Source of the DNA: Emiliania huxleyi CCMP1516
Lineage: Eukaryota; Haptophyta; Isochrysidales; Noelaerhabdaceae
Direction: 5' to 3'
DNA length: 64,000 nucleotides
NCBI RefSeq assembly: GCF_000372725.1
Contig: NW_005195508.1
Span: forward strand, 27,908-91,907
Shown: positions 41,506-52,446 of the stretch, piece after piece
Position numbering within the stretch: the first letter of the stretch is position 1
Layout of the letters: each line of letters begins with the position of its first letter
Position numbers and translations under genes: made by a program
Notes under the pieces: generated by a model
Seen by the model: the letters and a program-made list of their open reading frames with translations, nothing else
Told to the model about the DNA's origin: nothing
Databases searched by the model: none

Positions 41506-43896
41506 TCAGCCTGACTCCACGTGGTTGCCTGGCGGCTCGAGCCACGGCGGCATGATGCCGTCCGAGGTCTTTGCCATCTCGGCCCTGAGCGCCGGGTCGC
41601 ACCGCGCCGCGAGGACGAAGACGCCCTTCGCACTCAGGCCAGCGTCGAGGGCGGCCTCGATCTCGCTGTCTCGGGCCACGTGCATGCCGTCGGCGCCGTA
41701 CGCGCGCGCCAACGCGACCCAATCGCAACCGGTGATCTCGCAGCCCTTTGCGTTCTTGAAGCCGTGCTCGACGCGGCCGAGCAGGCCGTTGTCGATCACG
41801 AGGAGGAGGAGCCTGCACCCGTGCTGGATCGCGGTGCCTACGGGACCGCGCCGCGCGCACGTCAAGGACATGTCCCGGACATGTCCCGGACACGCCGCAC
41901 TGCTGGGTCGCGGCGCCGAGCTCGTTGAGCGTCATCTGGAAGCCGCCGTCGCCGACGATGACGATCGCCCTCGCGTCGCCTCCGCGCTCGATCGACGCCG
42001 CGATCCCGGCGCACAGCCCGTACCCCATCGTCCCGAGCCGCTCCGAGGACAGCACGACCGAGCGGCGCGTGAGGCGGAGCGAGATGGAGGCCCAGAGCGT
42101 GATATCTCCCGTGTCGACGCAGACCACGTCGCGGGCGGAGAGGCGCGGGCTTAGCATCTTGAGCAGCAGCCCCGGGTGGCAGTGCGAGTGCCTCCCGCTG
42201 GTGGCGTCCGAGAGGCGCGCCGCCTGCGCCTACGCGGCGAGAGGCCAAGAGGACTCCTCGAGGGCTCCCGCAAGCAGAGAGCCTCGCTGCCTGCGCCTCC
42301 GCCGCCACGCCCGCCATCTCGCGCGCGGCGGCCGAGTCGCGGCCCGGCGGCGGGTGGCCCGACACGTGGCTTCCCCGCGCGCCGTCGGAGAGGCGCCCCG
42401 CCACCGAGCTCACGTAGCCGCTCAGCCGGTGCCAAGGCGTCGCCTCGTCCCCGGCTGGCGGCGGAGGGGGGAGCTGCGCCAGCTTGGCCATGAGCTGCTC
42501 GCACGCCTTGGTCGGGTTGGCGACGAGGGTGTGCAGCGCGCGGAAGCGAGTCGACGAGCCGAGCACGTCGGTGACGACCTCCACCATCGGCCGCACCTGT
42601 GGGGGGTGGGGGGGGTGGCGTGGACGCGTCGCGGACGCGTCGCGGAGGCGGGGCCCACCCGCGCGCTTCCTGCAGCCCGTGCTGGTCACAGAGGAGCACC
42701 GTCAGGTCCGAGACGCCGAAGGAGACCACCAGCGTCGACGTCGAGATCACCTTGGCCGCCGCCGCGAGGCCTGGCTTGCCGTGCACGCCGACGACGCCTG
42801 TTCAGAGCAGGAGGTGTGAAGAGACGCTGTTCACAGGCGGCTTGCCGTGCACGCCGACGACGCCGAGCGCGAGCGGGTGTGACTCGTCGATCGCGCCCTT
42901 GGCGTCGAGTCTCGTCACCACCTTGGAGTAGGGCGGTTGGAGTAGAGGCGGGTGGAGAGGGTGCAGTCGTGCTGTGCGGCCGAGGTGCAGCCGAGGAGCG
43001 GGAGGGGGGGGGGGAGGCGCAGCCGAGGTGGAGGCGAGGTGCGCCGGAGACGCAGTCATCTCGGCGAGCCTCAGAATCGCCTCCCCGTCCTAAATTAATA
43101 GTTGATTAGCACTTAATGAATAGTCATCTCGGCGAGCCGCAGAATCAATCGCCTCCCAGTCCTGGCGCGCGGCGAGGCCGACCGCGAAGACGACTCGCTC
43201 CTGTCAGTCACAACCGGTCGCCTCTCATTGACAACTCAATCAGGCCGAGCGCGAAGAAGAAGGCTCTCGCTCCTTGCCCGAGGCGAGCAGCTCTGCGATG
43301 CCGGCGATGTCGTCCGGGTCGCCAATCTGCGCCTCGACGCGCCGCTTCATCTCGGCCGGGTTGGCGGAGCAGAGGTGCTCGGGCGCAGAGAGCAGCGCGC
43401 CCTGGATGTCGACGGGCACACCGACGTGAACGCAGCAGTGGTGCGTGAGCGCCGTCGCGACAGCGTCGCGCATCACCGCCACGAGCTGCAGCGGGTCGGA
43501 GACCGTGACTGAGTAGCTGAGTCCGCCCGCCGCGAAGAGGCGCGACTGGTCGATGTCCTGGAACTCGGAGTGCGCCAGGTCGCTGCGCGGCTTGGTGCCC
43601 GTGATTGCGATGAGCGGCACGCGGTCGAGGTGCGCGTCGAGGAGGCCGGTGACGAGGTTGGAGGCGCCCGGCCCGCTGGTCGCTATGCAAGCGGCGAGCC
43701 CGAGCCGCAGCTTGGCGTCGGCCGCCGCCATGAGCGACGCGTTCGCCTCGTTGCGAGTGCACACCCACAGAAGCTCCGGGTGGTCGACGACAGCGTTGAC
43801 GAGCGGGACGAGCGCGCCGCCGTGGCCACCGTAAACGGTTCGCACGCCTGCGTCGACGAGCGACTGGGCGATGAACTCGGAGGCGGTCACCTTCAT
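41506..43896 (-). CDS. Thiamine-diphosphate-dependent enzyme, acetolactate synthase / pyruvate oxidase family
   Basis: Start ATG 43896 ([32 protein letters not shown]). The N-terminal Pyr domain carries the ThDP-activating Glu in [11 protein letters not shown] and the family pattern [16 protein letters not shown]. The middle domain follows ([52 protein letters not shown]). The C-terminal PP domain has [29 protein letters not shown], the ThDP/Mg motif [12 protein letters not shown] and, after an intron, [18 protein letters not shown]; stop 41506. Introns 42798-42863 and 43081-43152 (both GC-AG) are flanked by 26- and ~35-bp exon duplications; a filler intron with GGACATGTCC repeats sits near 41850-41905. 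The substrate (acetolactate, pyruvate, oxalyl or 2-hydroxyacyl-CoA) cannot be decided. Catalytic chemistry should be 2-oxoacid decarboxylation/ligation. Confidence 0.75.
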
Positions 43897-43974
43897 GCCG
43901 CTCGCGGTGCGTGGTGGTCTAGAAGGTGAGACGTAAGCAAAGAGCACGAAAACAGACAGCAAATCCGATCGTGA

Positions 43975-45450
43975 TTACACCGTGTGATCTGTGATCCATT
44001 GAGGGTCCGCCCGCAGGCGCATTTTGTATACCGAGGCGGTGCCCGGTGCCGAACCTGTCGGACCTTGAGACAGCGTTGTAGATCCCTGGGCGAGGGTGAT
44101 GGAGGGGGCGGTCCGGCGGCGGAGCACCCACCTCCTCCCGGCGCGCCGGTAGGCAGGATGTCATCCCCCGTGATCCAGACTGCCCATGGGGTGACTGTCA
44201 GCGCTAAACCGTAACCCGCCGGGGGGCGGGCCGGATCCACGCGTTCCCAGACAGCCCCATTGGAGGTAGGCCGCTCGTCTAGCCAATCAGCCTTAAGCGA
44301 GCGGCCTGGCCGTTGGAATGGCCGGGTGGAGAGAGGGGCGGAGTCGGCTCGGAAGCGCGACTGCAGCCACGGGGACTGCCCGCCCACTCTCGTCGGGTTG
44401 AGGGGAGGACGACTGTCTCTGACGGCGGACCTCAGTTACGAGCCGCCCTCCCCTCGAGACGCGAGGCCAGCGCACTTGGGGCCAAGCCCCAGCGTGCACC
44501 GTCCCACACGCCTCACGCGGCCTCTGGCTGGAGCGGGATCGCAAGCGAATCCCCCAGGCCGGCGCGCGTCTTCCGAGAGAGGAGCAGGAGCGAGGGACCT
44601 TCTTAGTTGTCCGGCATGCAGGCGCATGCACGGCCGTTCAGAAAATTTCCCAGCCGTTGGAATGGCTCCGCTCCTGCCCCTCACCGGGCCGAACGGGTAG
44701 TGGGCGTTGGCGCCGAAGAGGGAGGAGTCGCCAAAGGACGGGTAGTCGTCGATCATGCGGGGGAAGGAGGAGTCGGCGAGCAGCAGGGAGGAGAAATGCC
44801 TCTGAGAGGGTGGGGAGGGAGGCGTGAGGCGCGAGGTGAGGGGCGTGGGGGCGCGGGGCGCGGGGCGTGCGTGGGACGCGCGGCGTGAGGCGCAGGGCGT
44901 GAGGCGGGAGGCGCGGGGCGCTCGAGGTTGGGGCAGGGTGTGTTTTGTGTGTCTGTATGTGTGTCTGTATGTGTATGTGTGTGTGTGTTTGTTTGTTTGT
45001 GCGAGGGCAGGGCAGGGCAGGGCAGGGCGGCGGCGAGCGGCGAGCGGCGTCGGCGAGATCGGCGACGAAGAGAGGCGATGGTGACGTACACGGCGGCAGT
45101 GTTCACGGCAGCGGCGCCGGTGGCGGCCCCGCGCAGCGGCGGCGGCGCCCTGAGTGAGGCAGATTGCCCTGCACAGCCTGCTGGGAACGCTCCCGACGAG
45201 CGGCGAGCCATGCGGGCCCGCCGCGGGCGACGCGGGCGGCGAGCCGACACGCGTGTCGCAGGCGTAGACAGCACTGGCGAGGCGTGGCGGCCGGCGCCGG
45301 TCCCGGAGGCGGCTGCAGTAAGAGCAGCGAGGCAGAAGTCACTGTCCAAGGCGTACTGAGCAGGCTGCCATCGAGCAGCGCGCCATGCGGGCCTGCCGCC
45401 GGCGACGAGATTGGAGAGCCGACAGGCATCAAAGAGGTAGGTACTGAGGA
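43975..45450 (-). repeat. Long dispersed repeat family, copy 1 (interrupted)
   Basis: 43975-44046 and 44653-45450 match 61743-62600 in the same order and orientation. In the second copy these two parts are contiguous, so 44047-44652 is extra here. The minus strand reads like diverged protein (YPSFGDSSLFGAN; RPAWRAARWQPAQYALDSDF) with a TG microsatellite between. The units around 45180-45600 also repeat in tandem (about 170-bp, CTGAGCAGGCTGCC). No known domain. Confidence 0.7.
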
Positions 45451-46075
45451 GGGCCATCGCGCCCGAGGCGGTCCGCGCCGGCCCTGCAGGCCGTCTCAGA
45501 GAGCCTGGCGAGGCTGTACAGAATGCCAAGAGCATACTGAGCAGGCTGCCGTCGAGCGACGAGCCATGCTGGCTCGTCGCAAGCGATGAGGTCGAGGAGC
45601 CGATCGGAGCGTCGCAGAGGCTGCCGACCACTGCCGTTCGCCCTCGGGCCCAGGGGTGGAAGGCAAGCTTCCTGGCGTTTCTGGCGAGCGTCCAGACGTC
45701 GCAGAGCATCCGGCAGGCGCGCAGCGACCCAAATTTTTGCTCACCGCACGGCCGTGCGAGCTGTCGGTCGGTGGTGATGGTCGGCGGCGGCGCGCGCCGA
45801 CCAACGCGGCTGCGGTGGGCGTCATGTGGCGGGCGTCGGAATGAGCATTGTGCGCCGAATTTCGGACGTCCCTCGTGTGGTTTGCATAGCTGTGAACGTC
45901 CCGGGTGCGTTTTAAAAGGTTTTGCGCGGTGCCTGGCTTTGCCTCTTCTCTAGAAGCTGGGCTCTGGGCATGGATCCGGCGGACAGGAGTCAAAAAATAA
46001 GCCGATGATCGCGCGCGGCGCGGGCACCGCCAGCGCCCCTCGGCCTCGCCCACCGCGCCGCCGGCGCGTCCTCTC
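45451..46075. other. Tail of the repeat family and spacer
   Basis: A further diverged unit (45533-45620, GAGCAGGCTGCCGTCGAGCG), then about 400 bp with no gene seen. Confidence 0.45.
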
Positions 46076-46816
46076 TCACGCGCCGGTGGCCTGCCGAAAC
46101 GTCTCCTGCAGGTTGATGCCCGCGCGCGCGTAGAGCGAGGTCGTCGCCGCGGCGACCGAGGCGGTGACGACGGCGTCGTGCGCGTGCTCCATCAGGCAGA
46201 CCTGCGCCTGCGCGAAGCCGGCGTCGCCCTCGAAGCCGTGCTTGGCCATCACCTCCGCCTGCACGTTGACCACCGCGCGCGCCACCAGCAGCTGGTGCTC
46301 CTGGTCCGAGAGCCGCGAGCCGAGCCCCTCCCTGCTGCCCGCCACCTCGGCGAGCAGCGCCTCGTCCTGCAGCGCGTCGACCATGTCGATCGCCAGCGCG
46401 CGCGCGGCGCTCCGCTCGATCGGCGGCGCCGGGTCGCAGCCGAAGGCGTGCCGCAGCAGCGTGCGCCACTTGGAGACGTTGACGCCGGCAAGCGCGCTGC
46501 GAACCTCGGGCTGCGGGCTCCGCGCCTGCGCCGCAAACGCCTCGGTGTAGGCGTGCAGCCCGGCGGCGTCGGCGGAGAAGCCGACCTGCGGCAGCGTGCG
46601 CAGCGTCGCCTGGATCAGCACCGCGTTGGCCGTCTGCCACTTTTGCAGCCGGTCGCCCTGCGACGCCGCGCCCTGCATCGCCTGCACCATTTGCGGCGAC
46701 TCGAGCTCGCTCAGGATGAGGTGCGAGGAGGTCATCGCCTGCTCGAGGGTGAGCGCCCGCGCCTCGCTGCTCAGCAAGCGCCCTGAGTGCCGCAGCAGCA
46801 AAGCGCGGCGAAACAT
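46076..46816 (-). CDS. Unknown protein with mitochondrial-type leader
   Basis: 246 residues from ATG 46816 (MFRRALLLRHSGRLLSS, an Arg-rich amphipathic leader). The rest is Ala-rich and helical: LEQAMTSSHLILSELES, DRLQKWQTANAVLIQATL, VNVSKWRTLLRHAFGC, RALAIDMVDALQDEALLAEV, DQEHQLLVARAVVNVQAEVMAKHGF. I do not recognise the family. Two in-frame ATGs lie further up (46867 area and 47008, the latter inside the dispersed 5' element), so a 64-residue extension derived from the repeat is possible. An AAATTCTTTT motif is about 30 bp upstream of ATG 46816, which favours the short form. Confidence 0.55.
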   Translation of the reverse strand: MFRRALLLRHSGRLLSSEARALTLEQAMTSSHLILSELESPQMVQAMQGAASQGDRLQKWQTANAVLIQATLRTLPQVGFSADAAGLHAYTEAFAAQARSPQPEVRSALAGVNVSKWRTLLRHAFGCDPAPPIERSAARALAIDMVDALQDEALLAEVAGSREGLGSRLSDQEHQLLVARAVVNVQAEVMAKHGFEGDAGFAQAQVCLMEHAHDAVVTASVAAATTSLYARAGINLQETFRQATGA

Positions 46817-46879
46817 GGGCTGGCCGGGGGCAGCACGGAAAAGAATTTGGTAGACGAGTTGTCCCATCCCTGCACAGGC

Positions 46880-47182
46880 GAAAGAAGCCGAGAGAACAAG
46901 GGAACGGCAGGCGGCGGCGGCGCAGGACGAGGCAGAAGAGAATGACGCGACAGAGGAGGAAGTGACAAGGGAGAGAACGACGAGAGTGGGACGGCCGCGA
47001 GGTGGCATGAAGGTTGCAGCGAGAATCGGCGAGAGACTGCGAAAAGAGATAGGAAGAGGCAGACTCCCTAGGGTGGGCGACGGCTAGCGCATCACACTCC
47101 TCTCCTTAAAATCCCTGTGTGGTGGCGGCGTGCCGTCCTCCCATCCCTCCCTTGGGTTGTCTGTTTTCTTTCTTTCTTTTTT
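46880..47182 (-). repeat. Dispersed 5' element, long copy (tandem copy 1)
   Basis: Full order of the element, ending in (CTTT)n at 47165-47182. Directly upstream of and co-oriented with the gene at 46076-46816. Confidence 0.85.
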
Positions 47183-47189
47183 TGCACAG

Positions 47190-47494
47190 TCGAAAGAAGC
47201 CGCGAGAACAAGGGACCGGCAGGCGGCGGCGTCGCAGGACGAGGCAGAAGAGAACGACGCGACAGAGGAGGAAGTGACAAGGGAGAGAACGACGATGGTG
47301 GGACGACCGCGAGGTGGCATGAAGGTTGCAGCGAGAATCGGCGAGAGACTGCGAAGAGAGATAGGAAGAGGCAGACTCCCTAGGGTGGGCGACGGATAGC
47401 GCACCACACACCTCTCCTTAAAATCCCTGTGTGGTGGCGGCGTGCCGTCCTCCCATCCCTCCCTTGGGTTGTCTGTTTTCTTTCTTTCTTTCTT
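47190..47494 (-). repeat. Dispersed 5' element, long copy (tandem copy 2)
   Basis: A second copy of the preceding element, head-to-tail, over 90% similar by eye. A partial third piece (TCCCATCCCTC...CTTT runs) lies at 47716-47805. Confidence 0.85.
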
Positions 47495-48671
47495 TTGCCA
47501 CCCCTGTGTCAGTGTGCCTGTGGTAGGAGAGACTGCCAGCGACAAGCTGGAGGCAGGTCGCTAGACTGAGATGAGACCGCCAGTGGATGTGGGAGTCCAC
47601 CCCGCGCACCGCGCTGCGAGCCTGTCGTGTCCCTTGTCAGGAGCAGGAGAGCCCCACCTGTCATCCCCCTGATCGTCCTTCCAAAATCCTGCTCGTGCAG
47701 GTGGGGACCCTGTCCTCGTCCCATCCCTCGTTTGGCGTGTGTGTTTTCTTTCTTTCTTTCTTTCTTATCCCTCCCTTGTTGTCTGTTTTCTTTCTTTCTT
47801 TCTTTAGCACTTGTTGTGTTTAGGTGTATTGTTGGCAGACAAGACACAGAGCTCACACAGAATCACAGCGGGAGGAAAGCGGCGAGTCGCAATTCCAGGG
47901 GTCGTTGTGGCGGGTTGTTTAAAAATTATTTTTCAACAAAATCCCATACGTGGCAGTTCCCTTGCTCCAAGCGCTTGCGCTTCGGCGGTGTCCGAGGAGG
48001 CCACCGGCCAAAAGCGCATGTCATCTTGAAGGTCCGATACTGGAAGCCCATATAGGCACCTTACACTCCCCCGCAGTATCGCACCTCTTGAGCGACACTA
48101 CGTTTCCGCAGCTGGGGATTCTCCGGGTAGTACCCCTCTTTGTACCCGTGCTGGCCGGATTCCTCCTCCGAACAACTCAAGTTCGATCGGCCCCAGTCTC
48201 GAACTGGCAGCCACTATCTCACCGGAGGTACCATGTCCGAGGAGGCCACCGGCCAAAAGCGCATGTCTTGAAGGTCCGATACTGGAAGCCCATCTAGGCA
48301 AACAACTCTAACACTCACACGTCATTCTCTAATAGGCACCTTACAGGCGGTAGTGATCTAATCACCCGAATACCACGTTCGGATCGCTCCTCATCGCAAA
48401 CCCTGTCAGCAGTTCACCTACGGGTATGTTCGTAAGAGCTACATACACTGAGAGCTCGCTTCCGAGCTCTCACGCCGCGCGTAGGGCCCTTAGGGGCCTA
48501 GAGAACACAACCCCCTCTCTCTTTTCTCCCAGTAAGCTAAAAGTACATACACTGAAAATCCGTGCGATCGACGATCGATACAAGGCTGTGAATGAATCCG
48601 TCGGCCGACGGGGACGACCATTGCGCTACCTCTTCCCGCTCTACTAATCTGGCTAACTAATCTGGCTAAGC
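47495..48671. other. Gene-free stretch with a 68-bp direct repeat
   Basis: 47989-48058 and 48234-48300 are nearly identical (TCCGAGGAGGCCACCGGCC ... GGTCCGATACTGGAAGCCC). No tRNA fold, priming site or coding region recognised between them. Confidence 0.6.
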
Positions 48672-50778
48672 ATGTTCCCGGGCGCCGCCCAGCTCGGCGA
48701 GGTGGTCGCCATCGTGCAGGCCTTGCTCCACGCCATCCTCGTCGAAGGCGTCACCGCGGCGTACGCTCGGCTGATCAAGAGCGCGAATTTGGCGATTGAC
48801 GACATCCACGGCAAGCCGGACTGGCTCTCGAAGCTCAAGGTGGTTTGCGTGTACTACATAAACGTCGGGAGCATGGTGCCTGCGACGGCGCCGCTGCCGC
48901 TCGCCGAGGAGGCCTCGCCGCACGTGCCCGGCCTGATGACGACATGGCGCGAGGGCGCCAACAAGGCGGCCACCAGCCTGCAGCCGCTGGGCGGCGTCGT
49001 GGTGGGCACCATCCGGATGGGCTATGGCCACCACCGCATCGCTTACGCCACAACGTCGTGGGCGCTCGGCATGGACAAGAAGACGTGCGCGCCTCGCCTC
49101 CGAGGCGGCGCCGCGGCGGGGCGCCGTGAGCGAGTACTCTCCGGCTTGCGCGCAGGTACTTCCACGACCTGCTCAACCTCGACTCGGAGGAGGCGTCCCT
49201 CATCAAGACGATGGACCACTTCTACTCGCAGATCTCGCGCATCCAGGCCGCACCACAACCGCCTCCCCGCGCCACCGCTCGGCGCCTCCCCGACTCACTC
49301 GACGCCCGCCGCCGCCGCCGCCGCCCGTCCCGCCAGGCCGAGTTCCGCGCCATCGAGCTCGTGTTTGGCTACCTCATGGCCAACGGGGCGACGGCCAACC
49401 TCGCGCGCCAGTTCGCGGTCGTCTCGGCGCACTTCCGCACGCTCACGGCAGCCTTCCCGCGAGACACGCCGATCATCTCCTGCTTCCCGTATGTCGGCCT
49501 CTCGGCCGTCGCCGCCGGCTTCACGTGCGGCCCTCGGCCGCCCGCCTCGCGCCGCGCCGTCGGCTGCTCAAGGCTGCTCACAGCGAGCCCGCCTCGCGCA
49601 GGCGCGTCATCAACCTCGTGTTTGACAACCACGCGCAGGCAGCCCACTGTACCATCACACTGTCATTCTAGCCTTGTGCTTGCCAACCACGCGCAGGCAC
49701 TCCACAGCGCTGACGTCGCCGACCCCTCCCGACGGCTGACCCCTCGTGGTCGCCATCCCACGCGCAGGCCTTCCACATCGTCCCCGGCGCGATCAACCTG
49801 ATCCAGGGCCCGACCATGTACCACGAGTTCCTGCAGATGGGCGTCGACCCTAAGGACCTCAAGATCGTCGGCCACCGCACCCACCCGAGGGAGGCCGCAC
49901 CCCAGCCAGCAGCTGCCCACTCTTCCACGATGGCGAATGAATAGGCCACTGGATCCCGAGGGAGCTCGTCGTCAACATCAAGTCCGACTGCAATGCACGC
50001 AAGGCCCGCGCCGCCGCGCGCAAGCCGACGCGTGTCCTCTGCTCGGTCGGCGGCGCGGGCGCGCAGAAGACATTCGTGTGCGAGCTGATCCGGGCGATGG
50101 CGGAGCGCATCGCGCGCGGCAGCGCGCAGCTGCTGCTCAACGCGGGCGACCACACCCACAATGCACGACGCCTTTCCTAGACCTTTCCTAGACCGTTCCT
50201 GGAACCTCCCTGTAGGCGACCACACCCACATGCACGAGGCCTTCGCCAACTGCCTCGACGACCTCGGCATCCGCTACACGCTCGTCGACACGCTGCAAGG
50301 CGTGCACGACTTTTGCGGCCGCATGTCCTCCGGCCTCGAGCCGGAGCGCGCCGTCACTATCTTCGCTTTCAACGTCTACTTCCCGGCCGTCGCCACCACC
50401 GACATCCTGTGCCGCGTCTCGGACGTGCTCGCGTGCAAGCCGGGTGAGCTCGCCTTCTACCCGGTGCCAAAGCTGATGCTCCGCCGCGTGGGCGACCACG
50501 AGGTGTGAACAGCTCACACCTCGAGCTGTGAACAGGTGCCAAAGCTGATGCTCCGCCGCGTGGGCGACCACGAGTTCTACTCTGCGCTGCGCGCCTCCGA
50601 GGTCGGGGACGGGACGCAGGAGCTGCGCGAGGTGTCGGACGTCGTGCGCTACCTCGACATCTTTGCGAAGTCGCCCGACGCGCTCACGCAGATGAACGAC
50701 TCGATCCTCACCAACGCGAGCGTCGGCATGTACGACGGCTGCAAGGCCGCCGTCGAGATGGCCACGGCGAAGCTGTGA
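48672..50778 (+). CDS. Putative GT-B glycosyltransferase (MGDG-synthase-like)
   Basis: Start ATG 48672. The N-terminal half has VVVGTIRMGYGHHRIAYATTSWALG, the G-x-G-H-x-x-A loop seen in MGD/MurG-type glycosyltransferases, then YFHDLLNLDSEEASLIKTMDHFY, LVFGYLMANGATANLARQF, VINLVFDN and FHIVPGAINLIQGP. The second half has VLCSVGGAGAQKTFVCELIRAMAERI, LLLNAGDHTHMHEAF, FCGRMSSGLEPERAVTIFAF and ILCRVSDVLACKPGELAFYPVPKLMLRRVGDHE|FYSAL; stop 50776. Introns: 49085-49155 (GT), 49247-49336 (GC), 50146-50215 (GC, with 28-bp exon duplication), 50464-50535 (GT, with 39-bp exact exon duplication); two more near 49540-49770. Donor and acceptor of the reaction are unknown; the family call rests on fold-level motifs. 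Confidence 0.55.
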
Positions 50779-51307
50779 GGGGCGCCGAGAGGCGCGCCGC
50801 GTTTTATTCGGAGCGAGACTGCCGGCCCCCCGCATCGCGCATCTCCCCGCGGAGCGCCTCCGCGCCATGGGCGCTGGGGCGCGAGGAGGTCGCGCGGGGG
50901 CGTCTCGTCATTATCTTGTGGATGGGCAACTGCGGGAGGGTCGTGAGGGGCGAGCCTGTGCTAGCGGGGGGAAGACGGCGCGAGAGGGACGGGCCGGCTG
51001 CCACCGCGCAGGCGCGAGAGCCTGGGCGTCAGTAAGAGAGATTCACTTCCCCGCTTGTCCTTTGGCTCTGTACGCGAAGCGCGCCCGGGTCGTGGGGGCG
51101 CGTGGAGCGAAGCGTGGGGTCGCGTGAGGGGCGCTCTCCGTGGGCGGCGGTGTCTCGTCTAGCATGTCAGATCACTCCTTCTCTCTCTCCGAAGAACAAA
51201 ACTCGATCACACTTCTCTCGTCGTGGCTCGTGCGCGCCCACGCGCGTGTCGAGTGTCGTGGCCGTGTCGTAGAGGATTCCACACACCCCCTCTAGAGACC
51301 TAGAGAT
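50779..51307. other. Spacer, no gene seen
   Basis: Lies between the stop at 50778 and the TIR element at 51308. Confidence 0.45.
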
Positions 51308-52066
51308 GGCTCGTTGTGCGAGTATATGGCTTATGGGCCACGATGTCTCAAATATGAGGGGTTTTGACTCCTACCAGCTCCTGACGCTATCCCTGGCAGC
51401 TCTAATGGCCAGGATCAGTAGTGTTGTGATAGAGGGTGCCCATACTAGCGCAGGAGCTGCCACACTTGCCCGGACCGTCCCCTTCTGGGGCCGGTTCCGC
51501 AGCCCGCGAGAGCCGACTGCGGGGCTGTGCCGCGGGTGCCTACTGCCGAGTGCCACAAACACTGCGCCGTCCCGCCATCACCTACAGGCTGTCTTGTGTG
51601 ATGGTTGGGATGTCCAAACGCCACCATCTTGGCTCTTGCGACCTCAAACCCGCGAGCTGTATGGGTGGTCCTGACGTCGACAGACGCCCGATGACCACGG
51701 TGAAGCTGAGCCGGAACGCGTCGACAAGTCTCGTCTGAGCCCGTGGCGGTCGCCGGCTGAGTCGCCGTACACCGGCCGGTACCTCAGGCGTCACCTCCGC
51801 AGCCTCAGGTCTCACACTCCATCACCTCCGACGGGACGCCTTCGATGGCACGCTCGGCGGCGACTTTGTTGCAGCCCCACAGCGAGCGCGGCGTCGAGCC
51901 TACTCACTCCAGTTGGATACACGCACTCCCTGGGACCCAGGGAGTGCGTGTATCCAGCTCGCGGTGCGTCCCGGCAGCCCGCGCTGGTTGCGGAGCTGCA
52001 ACAAACTGAGACACGCTTTTTGGGACATTTTCGACGCTTTTGGCCCATATACTCGCACAACATGCC
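51308..52066. mobile_element. Non-autonomous TIR DNA element, copy 1 (759 bp)
   Basis: Terminal inverted repeats GGCTCGTTGTGCGAGTATATGG and GGCATGTTGTGCGAGTATATGG. AGAT on both sides as a 4-bp target duplication. No transposase. A perfect 21-bp palindrome (51914-51934 / 51936-51956) lies in the right third. A second copy, inverted, is at 60961-61713. Confidence 0.85.
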
Positions 52067-52376
52067 AGATACTCTCTCTCTCTCACAGACTCGAAGAGAG
52101 CCGTATGCCGTCGGACTCGGAGCACACACACGGAGGGGTGACTGAGGGGCGCGTCAACGCGGTCGTCGTGCATGAGACATGGCGATGCCACCAAGGCGGG
52201 GCGAGCAAAACCTCAGAAGAGTTCAAACAAAAGGCAAAAGCAGCTCCTCGCACAACACTGGGACTGGGCACGGCACGGGACTGGCGATCATGTCGCAGCG
52301 CACAGTCACAGTCGCACCATCCAGCGATGCACGTCAATGGCTCCGGCGACTCGCTCGCCGCTCCTCCCGCCCAGCT
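52067..52376. other. Short spacer
   Basis: 3' side of the TRM5 gene; no gene seen. Confidence 0.4.
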
Positions 52377-52397
52377 CTAGATCTTCTGTCGCTTGCT

Positions 52398-52446
<49 letters not shown>

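Noticed and set aside
47989-48300. LTRs of a small element
   Set aside because: Direct repeats lack usual LTR ends, priming site and any internal coding region.
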